Assembly: GCF_002812045.1 (NCBI RefSeq) | Contig: NZ_NPEG01000019.1 | Coordinates: 1-56,250 of the forward strand | Source of the DNA: Leptospira haakeii | GTDB taxonomy: Bacteria > Spirochaetota > Leptospiria > Leptospirales > Leptospiraceae | Direction of reading: 5' to 3' | DNA length: 56,250 nt | Shown: in pieces, positions 45,458-53,864 of the stretch | How the letters are laid out: each line of letters begins with the position of its first letter | How positions within the stretch are numbered: position 1 is the stretch's first letter | Notes under the pieces: generated by a model | What the model was told of the DNA's origin: nothing | What the model saw: only the letters and a program-made list of their open reading frames with translations | Database searches by the model: none | Made by a program: the position numbers and the translations under genes

Positions 45458-46002
45458 TAGATGACTGGGTCCCAGGAGAGAATAAGCTGATTTGAATTAT
45501 ATTGTAGGGTTGAAATTGCAAACCCAAAACTATCCGGAATATCTTCAAATCCGAGATCATGTTCAAGTGCGACTCTTATAATTGCTTCATGATGAATCGT
45601 ATGTTCTTGTACATAGAGTAGTTCTCTTTCCCATGAGGAATTTACTATATTCTCTATCCCGGAAGAAGAATGGACTAAGTAAGAAACTTGGACTTCTCCT
45701 TCCCAATCCTTTAAATCGTATTCCTTTATTAGTTCAAGAAGGCGATCTGCAGCAGCTTTCGGGGAATTTTCATAAAGAGGATTTCTTACTCTTTGGTCAT
45801 AAGAGACAAGTCCGGTATCATATCCGTTTATTAATGCTTCTGCAAATTCCAAACAATGGCGGACCTGTTTGCCTATACTTGCACCTGACAATAGATGTAA
45901 TGGACGAGCATAATTTCTTTCTGAGATCCTAAGGAGTAAATCCGCAAATCTCAAAAAAATGATCTCGAGTGAATCGGTTAAGTCTGATTTCGTCTGCCTC
46001 AT
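45457..46002 (-). CDS. DinB-like (YfiT/DinB) metal-binding four-helix protein
   Basis: A 181-residue DinB-fold protein with candidate metal-binding histidines in RHCLEFAEAL and VQEHTIHHEAIIRVAL. Such proteins often act as thiol-dependent transferases or hydrolases. I start it at the ATG at 46002: a longer frame begins at 46062 inside the terminator hairpin of the pst operon, which is unlikely to be translated. Coupled to the ATP-grasp gene. Confidence 0.75.
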   Translation of the reverse strand: MRQTKSDLTDSLEIIFLRFADLLLRISERNYARPLHLLSGASIGKQVRHCLEFAEALINGYDTGLVSYDQRVRNPLYENSPKAAADRLLELIKEYDLKDWEGEVQVSYLVHSSSGIENIVNSSWERELLYVQEHTIHHEAIIRVALEHDLGFEDIPDSFGFAISTLQYNSNQLILSWDPVI

Positions 46003-46046
46003 TGGATGAAACTTCGAAGAATAGTGGGTTAGGTTACAGTGTAGAA

Positions 46047-46076
46047 TAAAAAACGCCTGCATTTTGCAGGCGTTTT
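46047..46076 (-). terminator. rho-independent terminator of the pst operon
   Basis: On the minus strand AAAACGCCTGCA pairs with TGCAGGCGTTTT around a short A-rich loop, followed by further T residues. It ends transcription 25 bases after the pstB stop. Confidence 0.9.
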
Positions 46077-46101
46077 GAGCAGGAAAAATAGGCTAAAATG
46101 A

Positions 46102-46866
46102 TCAGCCGAATTTTCCGGAAATATAATCTTCCGTTTCCTTTTTAGAAGGATCATGGAACATTTTTTTGGTAGTATCGAATTCCACCAAACGACCCATATA
46201 GAAAAATCCTGTATAATCGCTTACCCTAGCTGCTTGTTGCATATTATGTGTCACGATCACGATCGTATAAGAATCCTTAAATTCTGAGATGAACTCTTCT
46301 ACCTTTTTAGTGGAGATCGGATCCAATGCAGAACAAGGTTCATCCATTAGGATCACTTCAGGGTTCATTGCAATCGCTCTTGCGATACATAACCTTTGTT
46401 GTTGCCCACCAGAAAGTCCAAGTGCGCTATCGTTCAGTCTGTCTTTTACTTCTTTCCAGAGTGCGGACTTCCTTAAACTTTCTTCAACAATATGATCCAT
46501 TTGGTCTTTGGAAACTCCGCCGTTCAGTTTTAGGCCGTACGCGATATTCTCATAAATGGATTTAGGAAAAGGGAAGGACTTTTGGAAAACCATTCCGACC
46601 CTTTTTCTGAGTTCTACGACATTCATTAGAGGATCATAAATATTGATTCCGTCTATTTCCAGTTTGCCATTCACTTTGGAACTATCGATCACATCATTCA
46701 TACGATTGATAGATCTTAAAAAAGTGGATTTGCCGCAGCCAGAAGGTCCAATGAACGCTGTAACCTTCTTCGCATGAATTTCTAAAGAGATATCATGTAG
46801 TGCCTGGTTTTCACCGTAGAAAAAATTGAAATGGCGGGATTTTATTTTTACTTTTGTATCTTTCAT
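46102..46866 (-). CDS. pstB: phosphate ABC transporter ATP-binding protein
   Basis: A 254-residue ATPase: Walker [10 protein letters not shown], signature [15 protein letters not shown], Walker [16 protein letters not shown], and the PstB-type end [16 protein letters not shown]. Last gene of pstS-pstC-pstA-pstB; no phoU follows. Confidence 0.95.
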   Translation of the reverse strand: MKDTKVKIKSRHFNFFYGENQALHDISLEIHAKKVTAFIGPSGCGKSTFLRSINRMNDVIDSSKVNGKLEIDGINIYDPLMNVVELRKRVGMVFQKSFPFPKSIYENIAYGLKLNGGVSKDQMDHIVEESLRKSALWKEVKDRLNDSALGLSGGQQQRLCIARAIAMNPEVILMDEPCSALDPISTKKVEEFISEFKDSYTIVIVTHNMQQAARVSDYTGFFYMGRLVEFDTTKKMFHDPSKKETEDYISGKFG

Positions 46867-46878
46867 CTGCGATTAACG

Positions 46879-47823
46879 TTATACATGGGCCTTACCCCTG
46901 GATTTCCTGATTCTGTATCTTAAGAAAGTAGCGAAAAAACTCATCCCGAAGGTAAGAGTTAATAATACCACTGTGGTTGCATATTGTTTGGGCATTGCTG
47001 CGTCTACATCAGGCGATTGGGTCGCCAATACGAATAGATGATAACCTAATTGCATGAACTGATCTGAAAGGTGAGAAGGTAATTCCGGTAGGGAATATAC
47101 AACTCCCACGAATAAGATCGGAGCGACTTCTCCTGCTCCTCTTCCGATTGCAAGGATTGCTCCTGTTAAAATTCCGGTCAAAGAATTCGGTAGGATCAAT
47201 TTCCAGATGGTTTGCCATTTGGTTGCGCCTAACGCAAGGCTTGATTCTCTCATTTCTCTCGGAATACTTCTCATTGTTTCTTCTACAGAGATAATGACTA
47301 CAGGCAGGGTTAGGATTGCAAGGGTTGCAGCTGCCCAGATCAGAGCAGGTTTTCCCCAAACTGGTGTGGTGTTACTCGCAACATAATCCATTCCTTTTCC
47401 AAGGAATTGGATGAAAAATCCTACACCGAATAGACCGAATACAATGGAAGGAACTCCTGCCAGGGTATTGATAGCAAATCTAACAGTCATAGCGAACTTA
47501 GAGTCTCTTGCAGTATATTCGGAAAGAAAGATCCCAGTGGCAGTTCCAATTGGAATGCTGAATAAGATCATTATAAAAACTAGATATACAGTCCCGTAGA
47601 TCGCGGGAAATATCCCGCCTTCTAAGTTATTATTTCTTGGTGCTTCCGTCAGGAACTCCCAGTTAACACCAGAAATTCCCTTATAGAATATATTGCCCAG
47701 CATGAGAAGGACTGCAGATAAAATAAGTCCTGTAGCAAGCATGGGAGCACCGAGAGCTAATATGGAATAAATTTTATCTTTAACGACTCTTCTTCTTTTA
47801 AGTCTGACTTTTTTCCATTTCAA
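46879..47823 (-). CDS. pstA: phosphate ABC transporter permease
   Basis: A 314-residue PstA with six helices; motifs GGIFPAIYGTVYLVFIM, SSLALGATKWQTIWKLILP (EAA loop) and GVPSIVFGLFG. It lies 12 bases before pstB and 24 bases after pstC. No clear ribosome site before the ATG, so translation may depend on coupling. Confidence 0.93.
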   Translation of the reverse strand: MKWKKVRLKRRRVVKDKIYSILALGAPMLATGLILSAVLLMLGNIFYKGISGVNWEFLTEAPRNNNLEGGIFPAIYGTVYLVFIMILFSIPIGTATGIFLSEYTARDSKFAMTVRFAINTLAGVPSIVFGLFGVGFFIQFLGKGMDYVASNTTPVWGKPALIWAAATLAILTLPVVIISVEETMRSIPREMRESSLALGATKWQTIWKLILPNSLTGILTGAILAIGRGAGEVAPILFVGVVYSLPELPSHLSDQFMQLGYHLFVLATQSPDVDAAMPKQYATTVVLLTLTFGMSFFATFLRYRIRKSRGKAHV

Positions 47824-47847
47824 AGAGGTTTACCAAATCTTGTTTGT

Positions 47848-48930
47848 TTAGGAGCCTTGGAACTTTTTCATAAGCCGTTTTTTAACATACAGCTCAGTGA
47901 TTGCGTTCAAGGAAAAAGTGAATAAGAATAGGAGAACTCCCAGGAAGAACAGAATATTATAATGTTCTGATCCCCAGATAACTTCTCCCATTTCCGCACC
48001 GATCGTGGCGGCAAATGTCCTACTCGGATCAAAAATACCGAAACTCATCATAGGGGCATTACCTGTAGCCATTAGAGCGATCATAGTCTCTCCAAAAGCT
48101 CTTCCCACGCCTAAAAGGACTGCGGCAAAAACGCCAGGTAGCGCGGCTGGAAGCATAACTCTATAAGCAGTTTGCCATTCGGTAGCACCTAATGCCAAGG
48201 ATGCCTGTCTATAAGATTGAGGTACAGTGCTTAGTGCATCTTCTGCTACCGTAAATATGATTGGAGTGACTGCGATTGCAAGACCGATCCCTCCAGTCAA
48301 AGCGTTCAATCTGAAATCTATATCGAAGGTTGCCTTTACTAAGGTAGCAACATCCATCAAACAGAAAAATCCGATTACTACGGAAGGGAAGTTTGCAAGC
48401 ATTTCGATAGCTGGTTTTACTATCTCCCGCACTCTTGTAGGTACAAAAAACGTAATATTCAAAGCGGCCAAAATGGCTAAAGGTGCTCCGAGTAGGATCG
48501 CTATGATCGTCGTTTTTGCAGTTCCTACTATCAAAGGTAGAATACCGAATTTAGGAACGGAAGAAACAGGCTGCCAAACCTTGCTGAAAAGATTCTCAAA
48601 AAGAGAAAGTTTTTCAGGTTCCGGAGCGGCAACGGTTAGAGGTTTATTTAATTCTAAAGTATCTCCATCTGGATTGTATTCCGCAGGAGCATCCGAGCTG
48701 GAGTCAGGATTATATTCCGTTGGAGCTCCAGAGCTTTGGATAGTAGAAGTGGCTTGCGGAGAATCGGAGAAGAATAAGGAAGAAGCTTCTCTAAAGACGA
48801 AGAAAAAAATAAGAAGAATGATAAGGATGGAAGTTGCAGCGGTTCCTTTTATTAAGGTTTCCGCGAAAACGTCTATTTTTCTTCTGCTCGGATGTAAAAG
48901 ATATCTCAGCAGAGGATCGAGTTTGCTCAT
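47848..48930 (-). CDS. pstC: phosphate ABC transporter permease
   Basis: A 360-residue PstC with EAA-loop ASLALGATEWQTAYRVMLP and NFPSVVIGFF. Between the first and second helices is an extracytoplasmic loop longer than usual for the family (about residues 52-130) with an imperfect 11-residue direct repeat, APTEYNPDSSS and APAEYNPDGDT. Confidence 0.92.
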   Translation of the reverse strand: MSKLDPLLRYLLHPSRRKIDVFAETLIKGTAATSILIILLIFFFVFREASSLFFSDSPQATSTIQSSGAPTEYNPDSSSDAPAEYNPDGDTLELNKPLTVAAPEPEKLSLFENLFSKVWQPVSSVPKFGILPLIVGTAKTTIIAILLGAPLAILAALNITFFVPTRVREIVKPAIEMLANFPSVVIGFFCLMDVATLVKATFDIDFRLNALTGGIGLAIAVTPIIFTVAEDALSTVPQSYRQASLALGATEWQTAYRVMLPAALPGVFAAVLLGVGRAFGETMIALMATGNAPMMSFGIFDPSRTFAATIGAEMGEVIWGSEHYNILFFLGVLLFLFTFSLNAITELYVKKRLMKKFQGS

Positions 48931-48958
48931 TGAATATTCCGAATTCTGGATTTAAGAA

Positions 48959-48980
48959 CGGCCCCCGTTTCCGGGAGCCG
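48959..48980 (-). other. GAAA-tetraloop hairpin between pstS and pstC
   Basis: On the minus strand CGGCTCCCG-GAAA-CGGGGGCCG forms a nine-base stem (one U-G pair) capped by a GNRA tetraloop, starting 11 bases after the pstS stop. There is no strong T-tract. It probably stabilises pstS mRNA or partly terminates, raising PstS over the permease subunits. Confidence 0.7.
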
Positions 48981-48991
48981 GTCACACAATA

Positions 48992-49831
48992 TTACTTTTT
49001 CTTAAGAGGGAAGTAACCTACGTCCTTCACAACTTTTTGTCCGTCTTTTCCAATCACCCAATCGATAAACTTTTTAGTTTGGTCTTTAGGTGCTTCTCTC
49101 AGATAGAAATATAGATATCTGGAGATAGGATATTTATTGGTTAAAATATTCGCTTCAGTCGGGAGTTCCGCTTTGGAGTTTGCGTCAGCAGATACTGCAA
49201 GGTCTTTAACTCCGGAAGCGTAAGCAGCTCCACCGTAACCGATTCCCCATTTGTCTTTGGAGATAGCGTTTACTAGTGCTGCAGTTCCTACCATATGTTG
49301 AGCAGAAGGATCAAAGTCTTGTTTTTCCAAAGCATGCTCTTTGAAATACTCGTAAGTTCCGGAGTTATTCTCGCGGCTATACAATACGATTTTATGATCT
49401 TCTCCGCCAACTTCTTTCCAATTGGTGATCTTTCCGGTGAAAATTTTGCGGATTTCTTCCAGAGAAAGTTTTGCGACTGGATTCTTTTTGTTTACATAAA
49501 GAGAAATACCGTCGATTGCAACCTTGATTTCCACACCGTTGGAATTATATTTTTCCTTTAATTGTTGGATTTCTTGAGGTTTGAGAGGGCGAGAAGCTGA
49601 GCAAATATCCGTAGTTCCGTTGATTAGAGCTGCGATTCCAGTTCCGGATCCTCCTCCAGTAACTTGGAATTGAACGGATTTGTCCGGGAAGGTTTCGGTC
49701 CATTTTTGAACCAGGATAACCATCGTATCGGATCCTTTAATGGTGATTGTCTTTTTCTCTTCCCCGGATACGGAAAATGAAGAAAGAGCGAATGCTAATA
49801 AGACAATAAGTCTTAAACCTATCTTTTTCAT
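48992..49831 (-). CDS. pstS: phosphate-binding periplasmic protein
   Basis: A 279-residue PstS-type binding protein with a signal peptide (KKIGLRLIVLLAFALSSFSV). Phosphate-contact motifs: IKGSDTMV, TGGGSGTGIAALINGTTDI and YSRENNSGTYEYFKEH. The ATG at 49831 gives the clean signal; an upstream start at 49867 would add 12 residues. First gene of the pst cluster, preceded by Pho-like heptamers. Confidence 0.93.
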   Translation of the reverse strand: MKKIGLRLIVLLAFALSSFSVSGEEKKTITIKGSDTMVILVQKWTETFPDKSVQFQVTGGGSGTGIAALINGTTDICSASRPLKPQEIQQLKEKYNSNGVEIKVAIDGISLYVNKKNPVAKLSLEEIRKIFTGKITNWKEVGGEDHKIVLYSRENNSGTYEYFKEHALEKQDFDPSAQHMVGTAALVNAISKDKWGIGYGGAAYASGVKDLAVSADANSKAELPTEANILTNKYPISRYLYFYLREAPKDQTKKFIDWVIGKDGQKVVKDVGYFPLKKK

Positions 49832-49878
49832 CTGTTTGATATTTCTCCTGAAATATTTTTGAATCATAAATGAGAACC

Positions 49879-49918
49879 GTTACGAATGGATTTCTCGAAT
49901 ATTACAATCCTGATACAC
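49879..49918 (-). promoter_or_regulatory. Pho-box-like heptamer array before pstS
   Basis: On the minus strand the heptamers GTGTATC (49912-49918), TTGTAAT (49901-49907) and TCGTAAC (49879-49885) are spaced by 11 and 22 bases, the same steps as in the array before the porin gene at 52221-52281. Copies are degenerate. Confidence 0.45.
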
Positions 49919-49960
49919 TCTGTTTTGCTGCATAGAAATGGCATTTTAACGCATTCTATG

Positions 49961-49997
49961 AAAAAGGCCCTTGTCCGCAAGAAGTACAAGGGCTTTT
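49961..49997 (-). terminator. terminator of the porin-lipoprotein transcript
   Basis: On the minus strand GCCCTTGT (plus 49986-49993) pairs with ACAAGGGC (plus 49967-49974), followed by CTTTTTC. It ends the unit upstream of pstS, so pstS has its own promoter. Confidence 0.8.
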
Positions 49998-50009
49998 GAT
50001 TGTTAGTTG

Positions 50010-50459
50010 TTATGGAAATCCAACTGCAGATTTGATCTTTTTCCCACAATCTCCCCCAGCTTGTCCCAGGTTCGGATCACAGGTATAATATCTAAAATTC
50101 AATGGACTTGCATTTGTAGGAATTCCTGAACCCAAGAACCCTAGCGCTCCACAAGTTTGCTTGGAAAGAGCTGATTTCCTAAGTTGAGTATCCAGAGAAT
50201 GCCCAAACATTACATTAAGATAATAGTTAGTCGGAGAGATCGTGGAATTGGACGCTCCAAAAAGGGTGAAGTGATCGTAACATTCTCCGGTATAGTCCGT
50301 GAAGTTTCCTGCAACCTCTACCACTACGATGGAATTATTCCCATCATCAGGGTTTCCTACTAATGCTTGTAATAGAGCCGTATCATCCTTTGTATCGGAA
50401 GAGCAGGAAATTGCTAAAAGTCCCAAAAGTGGAAGTATGAATTTAAGTTTAGATTTCAT
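50010..50459 (-). CDS. small lipoprotein linked to the porin gene
   Basis: A 149-residue lipoprotein (LLAISC lipobox) with six cysteines after the leader region in a mostly polar chain (GECYDHFTLFG, KQTCGALGFLG, YYTCDPNLGQAGGDCGKK). No family recognised. It begins 21 bases after the porin stop and ends before a terminator, so it is probably cotranscribed with the porin and phosphate-regulated. Could be a surface or periplasmic partner of the porin. Confidence 0.75.
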   Translation of the reverse strand: MKSKLKFILPLLGLLAISCSSDTKDDTALLQALVGNPDDGNNSIVVVEVAGNFTDYTGECYDHFTLFGASNSTISPTNYYLNVMFGHSLDTQLRKSALSKQTCGALGFLGSGIPTNASPLNFRYYTCDPNLGQAGGDCGKKIKSAVGFP

Positions 50460-50480
50460 AATATTTACTTTTTCCTCTTC

Positions 50481-52157
50481 TTAATCTAACCTAGTGTTTA
50501 ATTGGTCCGGTGTAACCATTCCGGTCCAGAAAGTTGCCTGAAGCTGGAAGTAGATGGTTTGGTTATTAATCGTCTCAGGTTCTCTGGTCACAGGATCTAT
50601 TCCCAATTTCAAAACAGGAATTTGATAGAACAATTGCGCCTTGAATAGGTGTTTGTCTCCGAAAAGATTTAAACCAACCCAGTAATATTTTTTCAGATCG
50701 TTATCTTCTATCTTACCGTTACGATTGAAATCTCCTTTTAGGAAATCGTATCTGAAAACAGGCATGATATAATATTTATCGAATAATTGGATATTATATC
50801 CGACTGTTGCCTGCCATCCGGAGAGATTATTGGAAGCCGCTCCCGTATAGGTAGTATAAGCTCCGCTCAGATAAATACCATTCCAAGTCATGGTTCCGTC
50901 GTAGGTATAACCTCTTAGGTCCAGATTTTTTTGGCAATAGCTGGTTTGGTAGCTTGGAGCAGTACAATCGTAAGTACTATTGTCCGCAGTGGTTTGAGTA
51001 GTGAGAAGATACTGAGTCGGAGCTCCTCTTGGGATAGCGCCGTCCACAGCAAGAGTGGATGCAGGACCGGAACTAAAACTTACGTTCTTAGTTTGCATGG
51101 TTGCAGCACCCAGGGAAATTTTCAGATCTTTTTGGAAGATCTCTTCCCCTTCTTGCCAGCCTACATTACTACCGTTCTCTTTTACGATACCACCCAACAC
51201 GTTCCATTGAACTCTCGCAAAGTATAAGGGAGAATTCAAAATAGGTTGGTTCGGTCTACCAGCAACGGTAAGATCTTGGCGTCTACCTGTTCCATAGTCA
51301 CCGCCGCCACCGTGTCCATTACCGGCCATTAGATCTACGGTTAGATATTTTTCATATTTTCCTTCGAAAAAATCTTTCAAAGGAGAAAGTCTTAGGTTTA
51401 CACCCATATCGAACTGAGGATACGCGTTTGTCATATAAGAACGTTCTAATGCGATAAAGTTCGCGGAAGACATTAGATATTCTCTGTGGAATTGGGTAGG
51501 CAATTGACCAAAACTCAATCTTGCTCCCAAGATCGGAATGTTCACATAAAGGAACGCTTCTTGGATATAACCTCTGTTTTCTCTTAAGGAAACATTAGTT
51601 ACTTCTCCTGTAGTATTTTTGGTTTGGGTGATATAAGGAGCATTCAACATGTTCTCTCCCCTTAAGTTCAGTGCCATTCCCCACCAAGAATTACCTTGGT
51701 ATTGGAATCCCAAACGAAGACGTCTGAAGTTCCAATCTACTGAATTGAAGTCTTCATTTCCGTTATTATAGTTGGATCCGGTCTGAGCGGAAATACCTCT
51801 AAATTGTATCCTACCTGTGATGGTAAGTCTTTCCTTTTGAGGTTCGTCAGGTCTGCTAGTGAAATGGTTTGGATAAGGATTGAACTTAGGATCGTTCTTA
51901 TTGATGGCTTTATCCATCTTACTTTTAAAACGACCTGGGCCAGGCTTGGTATACAATTGCCCGTCCTGATCTTCATAAATAGTGAATTCTTCCGGTTTAG
52001 GTTTTTCCACTTTAGCGGGCTCGCCAGCCTGCGCAAGTTCTGCTCCCGGCGAAGTTCCCTGGGAGAAAATCGCTTGGGAATAGATGACGAGTCCTAGAAT
52101 AAGAAATTGAGATACTATCCCTTCTAAGTTCTTTCTCTTTTTAGATTTCTGCTTCAT
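50481..52157 (-). CDS. outer-membrane porin (OprO/OprP-like), phosphate island
   Basis: A 558-residue outer-membrane porin with a signal peptide and an N-terminal soluble stretch of about 110 residues (YEDQDGQLYTKPGPGRFKSK) before the barrel. Barrel hallmarks: RLTITGRIQFRG at the first strand, WNFRRLRLGFQYQG, and the sequence RLSFGQLPTQFHREYL, typical of phosphate-selective porins of the OprO/P family. Placed upstream of pst with a Pho-like array before its ATG, a phosphate or anion channel is likely. AAGG precedes the start. Confidence 0.8.
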   Translation of the reverse strand: MKQKSKKRKNLEGIVSQFLILGLVIYSQAIFSQGTSPGAELAQAGEPAKVEKPKPEEFTIYEDQDGQLYTKPGPGRFKSKMDKAINKNDPKFNPYPNHFTSRPDEPQKERLTITGRIQFRGISAQTGSNYNNGNEDFNSVDWNFRRLRLGFQYQGNSWWGMALNLRGENMLNAPYITQTKNTTGEVTNVSLRENRGYIQEAFLYVNIPILGARLSFGQLPTQFHREYLMSSANFIALERSYMTNAYPQFDMGVNLRLSPLKDFFEGKYEKYLTVDLMAGNGHGGGGDYGTGRRQDLTVAGRPNQPILNSPLYFARVQWNVLGGIVKENGSNVGWQEGEEIFQKDLKISLGAATMQTKNVSFSSGPASTLAVDGAIPRGAPTQYLLTTQTTADNSTYDCTAPSYQTSYCQKNLDLRGYTYDGTMTWNGIYLSGAYTTYTGAASNNLSGWQATVGYNIQLFDKYYIMPVFRYDFLKGDFNRNGKIEDNDLKKYYWVGLNLFGDKHLFKAQLFYQIPVLKLGIDPVTREPETINNQTIYFQLQATFWTGMVTPDQLNTRLD

Positions 52158-52220
52158 TCAGAGTTACCTTTTCGATTCGCTTCCCGGGTTTTCCCCTCGC
52201 GAATTCTGTTTTACGTTCAG

Positions 52221-52281
52221 GTAACAGAATGGTCTTTTTTGGTTACAAAATGATTACAGTATGACGAGGATTTAGTTACAA
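52221..52281 (-). promoter_or_regulatory. Pho-box-like heptamer array before the porin gene
   Basis: On the minus strand four heptamers of form [CT]TGT[AT]A[CT]: TTGTAAC (52275-52281), CTGTAAT (52253-52259), TTGTAAC (52242-52248) and CTGTTAC (52221-52227). Steps are 22, 11 and 21 bases; two adjacent copies show the exact 7-4-7 layout of a Pho box. A fifth copy is at 52324-52330. Confidence 0.6.
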
Positions 52282-52366
52282 GCCTCCTGGGGCCAAGTTT
52301 TATGCAAAACTGGTATCATTTAAGTTACAGAAATAAGACTAAATATGCTAATCATATGATTGGTAT

Positions 52367-53692
52367 TCATGTCTTTCCTTCTAAACTTCTCTTCATTTCA
52401 GATGCATCCTTAGCAAAACTTTTGGAACCAAGGAATACGAATAGGGAAGTCAATAACACAGTCACTGGGATCAGATAAAGAGAATCATGAAGACCAATTG
52501 CTTTAAATTGTTCGGTCATTTCAGAAGTACCTGAACGGAGCATTGCTGATCGAGTCAGATAATCTGAGAACCAACCTACAACTGCAGGACCGGCTGCTCC
52601 ACCTAATAGATACATGGCAGCAAAATAGATCGCCATCGCAGTTGCTCTGAGTCTAGGTTCGATCACGTCTTGGATTGCAGGATAGACGCAGGTATAATAG
52701 TTATAGGAAAGTAACCATCCGAAACCAAGTAATAGGGAGAAGAATAAAACCATTTCCTCCGACTGTAATAATGCGAGAAGGATCAGAATTCCGGACACAA
52801 ACAAATTGAATGCGCCGAAAAGAAGGCGACCTCTTTCCGATCTTTGGTGGATCTTATCTGCGATCCAACCTCCGACTGTGAGCCCAATTAGGCCTGTGAT
52901 CCCTACTATAAATCCTGTTGTGATTGCTGCTTTTACCAAAGTGAAATGATAATATCTTTGTAATAAAGAAACTAGGAAACTATTCACTGCATATGCTGCA
53001 AAATTGAATGTGAGGCCTGATAAAATGATCCACCACATAGTAGGAATTCTTAATACTTTTTTAATGGGTTGTGTTGGCGGAACCTTAGATACTTGGATAG
53101 ATTCCGCGGCTCCTCTTTCAGGTTCTCGGATAAAAAAGAAAAATATAGAAAGAAGGACCCCAGGCAAGGCTGCGATGAAGAATGGGGCTCTCCAAGTTCC
53201 GAATGCTTTTACCATCGCCCCCACTGTGAAGAATGCGAGGACTAGTCCTAAAGGTAGTCCTAACATAAAAATCCCGACTGCTCTTGCTCTTTTATGAGAA
53301 GGAAAGAGATCTCCTATAAGAGAGTTTGCAGCAGGTGCATAACTTGCTTCTCCAATCCCAACACCCATTCGAACTGAAACAAAAGATAAATAATTCCAAG
53401 CGTATCCATTCAAAGCGGTGAATGTACTCCATATTGCGAGTCCCCAGCCTATGATCTTTTTGCGACTCCAAGAATCTGCAAGTCTTCCTAATGGTAGACC
53501 GGCTATGGCATAGATGACTGTGAATGCGGAACCTACGATGCCTAATTGAAGATCACTTAAATCCCATTCATGGCGAATGGGTTCTATGATGATTGCAGGG
53601 ATCGTTCTATCAAAAAAATTTAGAAGGTTTGCCAAGAATAGAAGGATCAGAATTCTCCATGCATGTTTGGCTTGATTTGAGTTCGATTCCAT
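52367..53692 (-). CDS. MFS transporter, Spinster-like
   Basis: A 441-residue major facilitator with twelve helices. N-terminal FANL-like NFFDRTIPAIIIEPI, the loop 2-3 motif GRLADSWSRKK and MGVGIGEASYAPAANSLIGD match the Spinster (sphingolipid/lysolipid transporter-like) branch. The substrate is unknown. GGGAG precedes the ATG. The gene stands alone. Confidence 0.88.
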   Translation of the reverse strand: MESNSNQAKHAWRILILLFLANLLNFFDRTIPAIIIEPIRHEWDLSDLQLGIVGSAFTVIYAIAGLPLGRLADSWSRKKIIGWGLAIWSTFTALNGYAWNYLSFVSVRMGVGIGEASYAPAANSLIGDLFPSHKRARAVGIFMLGLPLGLVLAFFTVGAMVKAFGTWRAPFFIAALPGVLLSIFFFFIREPERGAAESIQVSKVPPTQPIKKVLRIPTMWWIILSGLTFNFAAYAVNSFLVSLLQRYYHFTLVKAAITTGFIVGITGLIGLTVGGWIADKIHQRSERGRLLFGAFNLFVSGILILLALLQSEEMVLFFSLLLGFGWLLSYNYYTCVYPAIQDVIEPRLRATAMAIYFAAMYLLGGAAGPAVVGWFSDYLTRSAMLRSGTSEMTEQFKAIGLHDSLYLIPVTVLLTSLFVFLGSKSFAKDASEMKRSLEGKT

Positions 53693-53831
53693 CGCTTTGT
53701 GTCTCCCAAGGGCCGTAATTACTTCCGGCGGGGAATAAAAAGCAAATCATAAAATTATAATTCGAACGATCGTTCTGGGATAATATATAAAAGATACTTA
53801 ATGAACGGGTGTTAGGCTAGAAATTAGAACC

Positions 53832-53859
53832 TCTTCTTCTTCCGTTTGGAAGAAGAAGA
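53832..53859. terminator. 12-base-pair hairpin after the Ton operon
   Basis: TCTTCTTCTTCC (53832-53843) pairs with GGAAGAAGAAGA (53848-53859) around GTTT, just past the tonB stop. There is no good T-tract on the minus strand, so termination is uncertain. Confidence 0.55.
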
Positions 53860-53864
53860 TTGTA

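Noticed and set aside
47009..47359. A 116-codon minus-strand frame
   Set aside because: A shifted frame inside pstA rich in Arg and Asn, typical of a shadow frame.
48227..48955. A 242-codon plus-strand reading frame
   Set aside because: It lies antisense to most of pstC, which has clear family motifs; the translated sequence has no recognisable domain.
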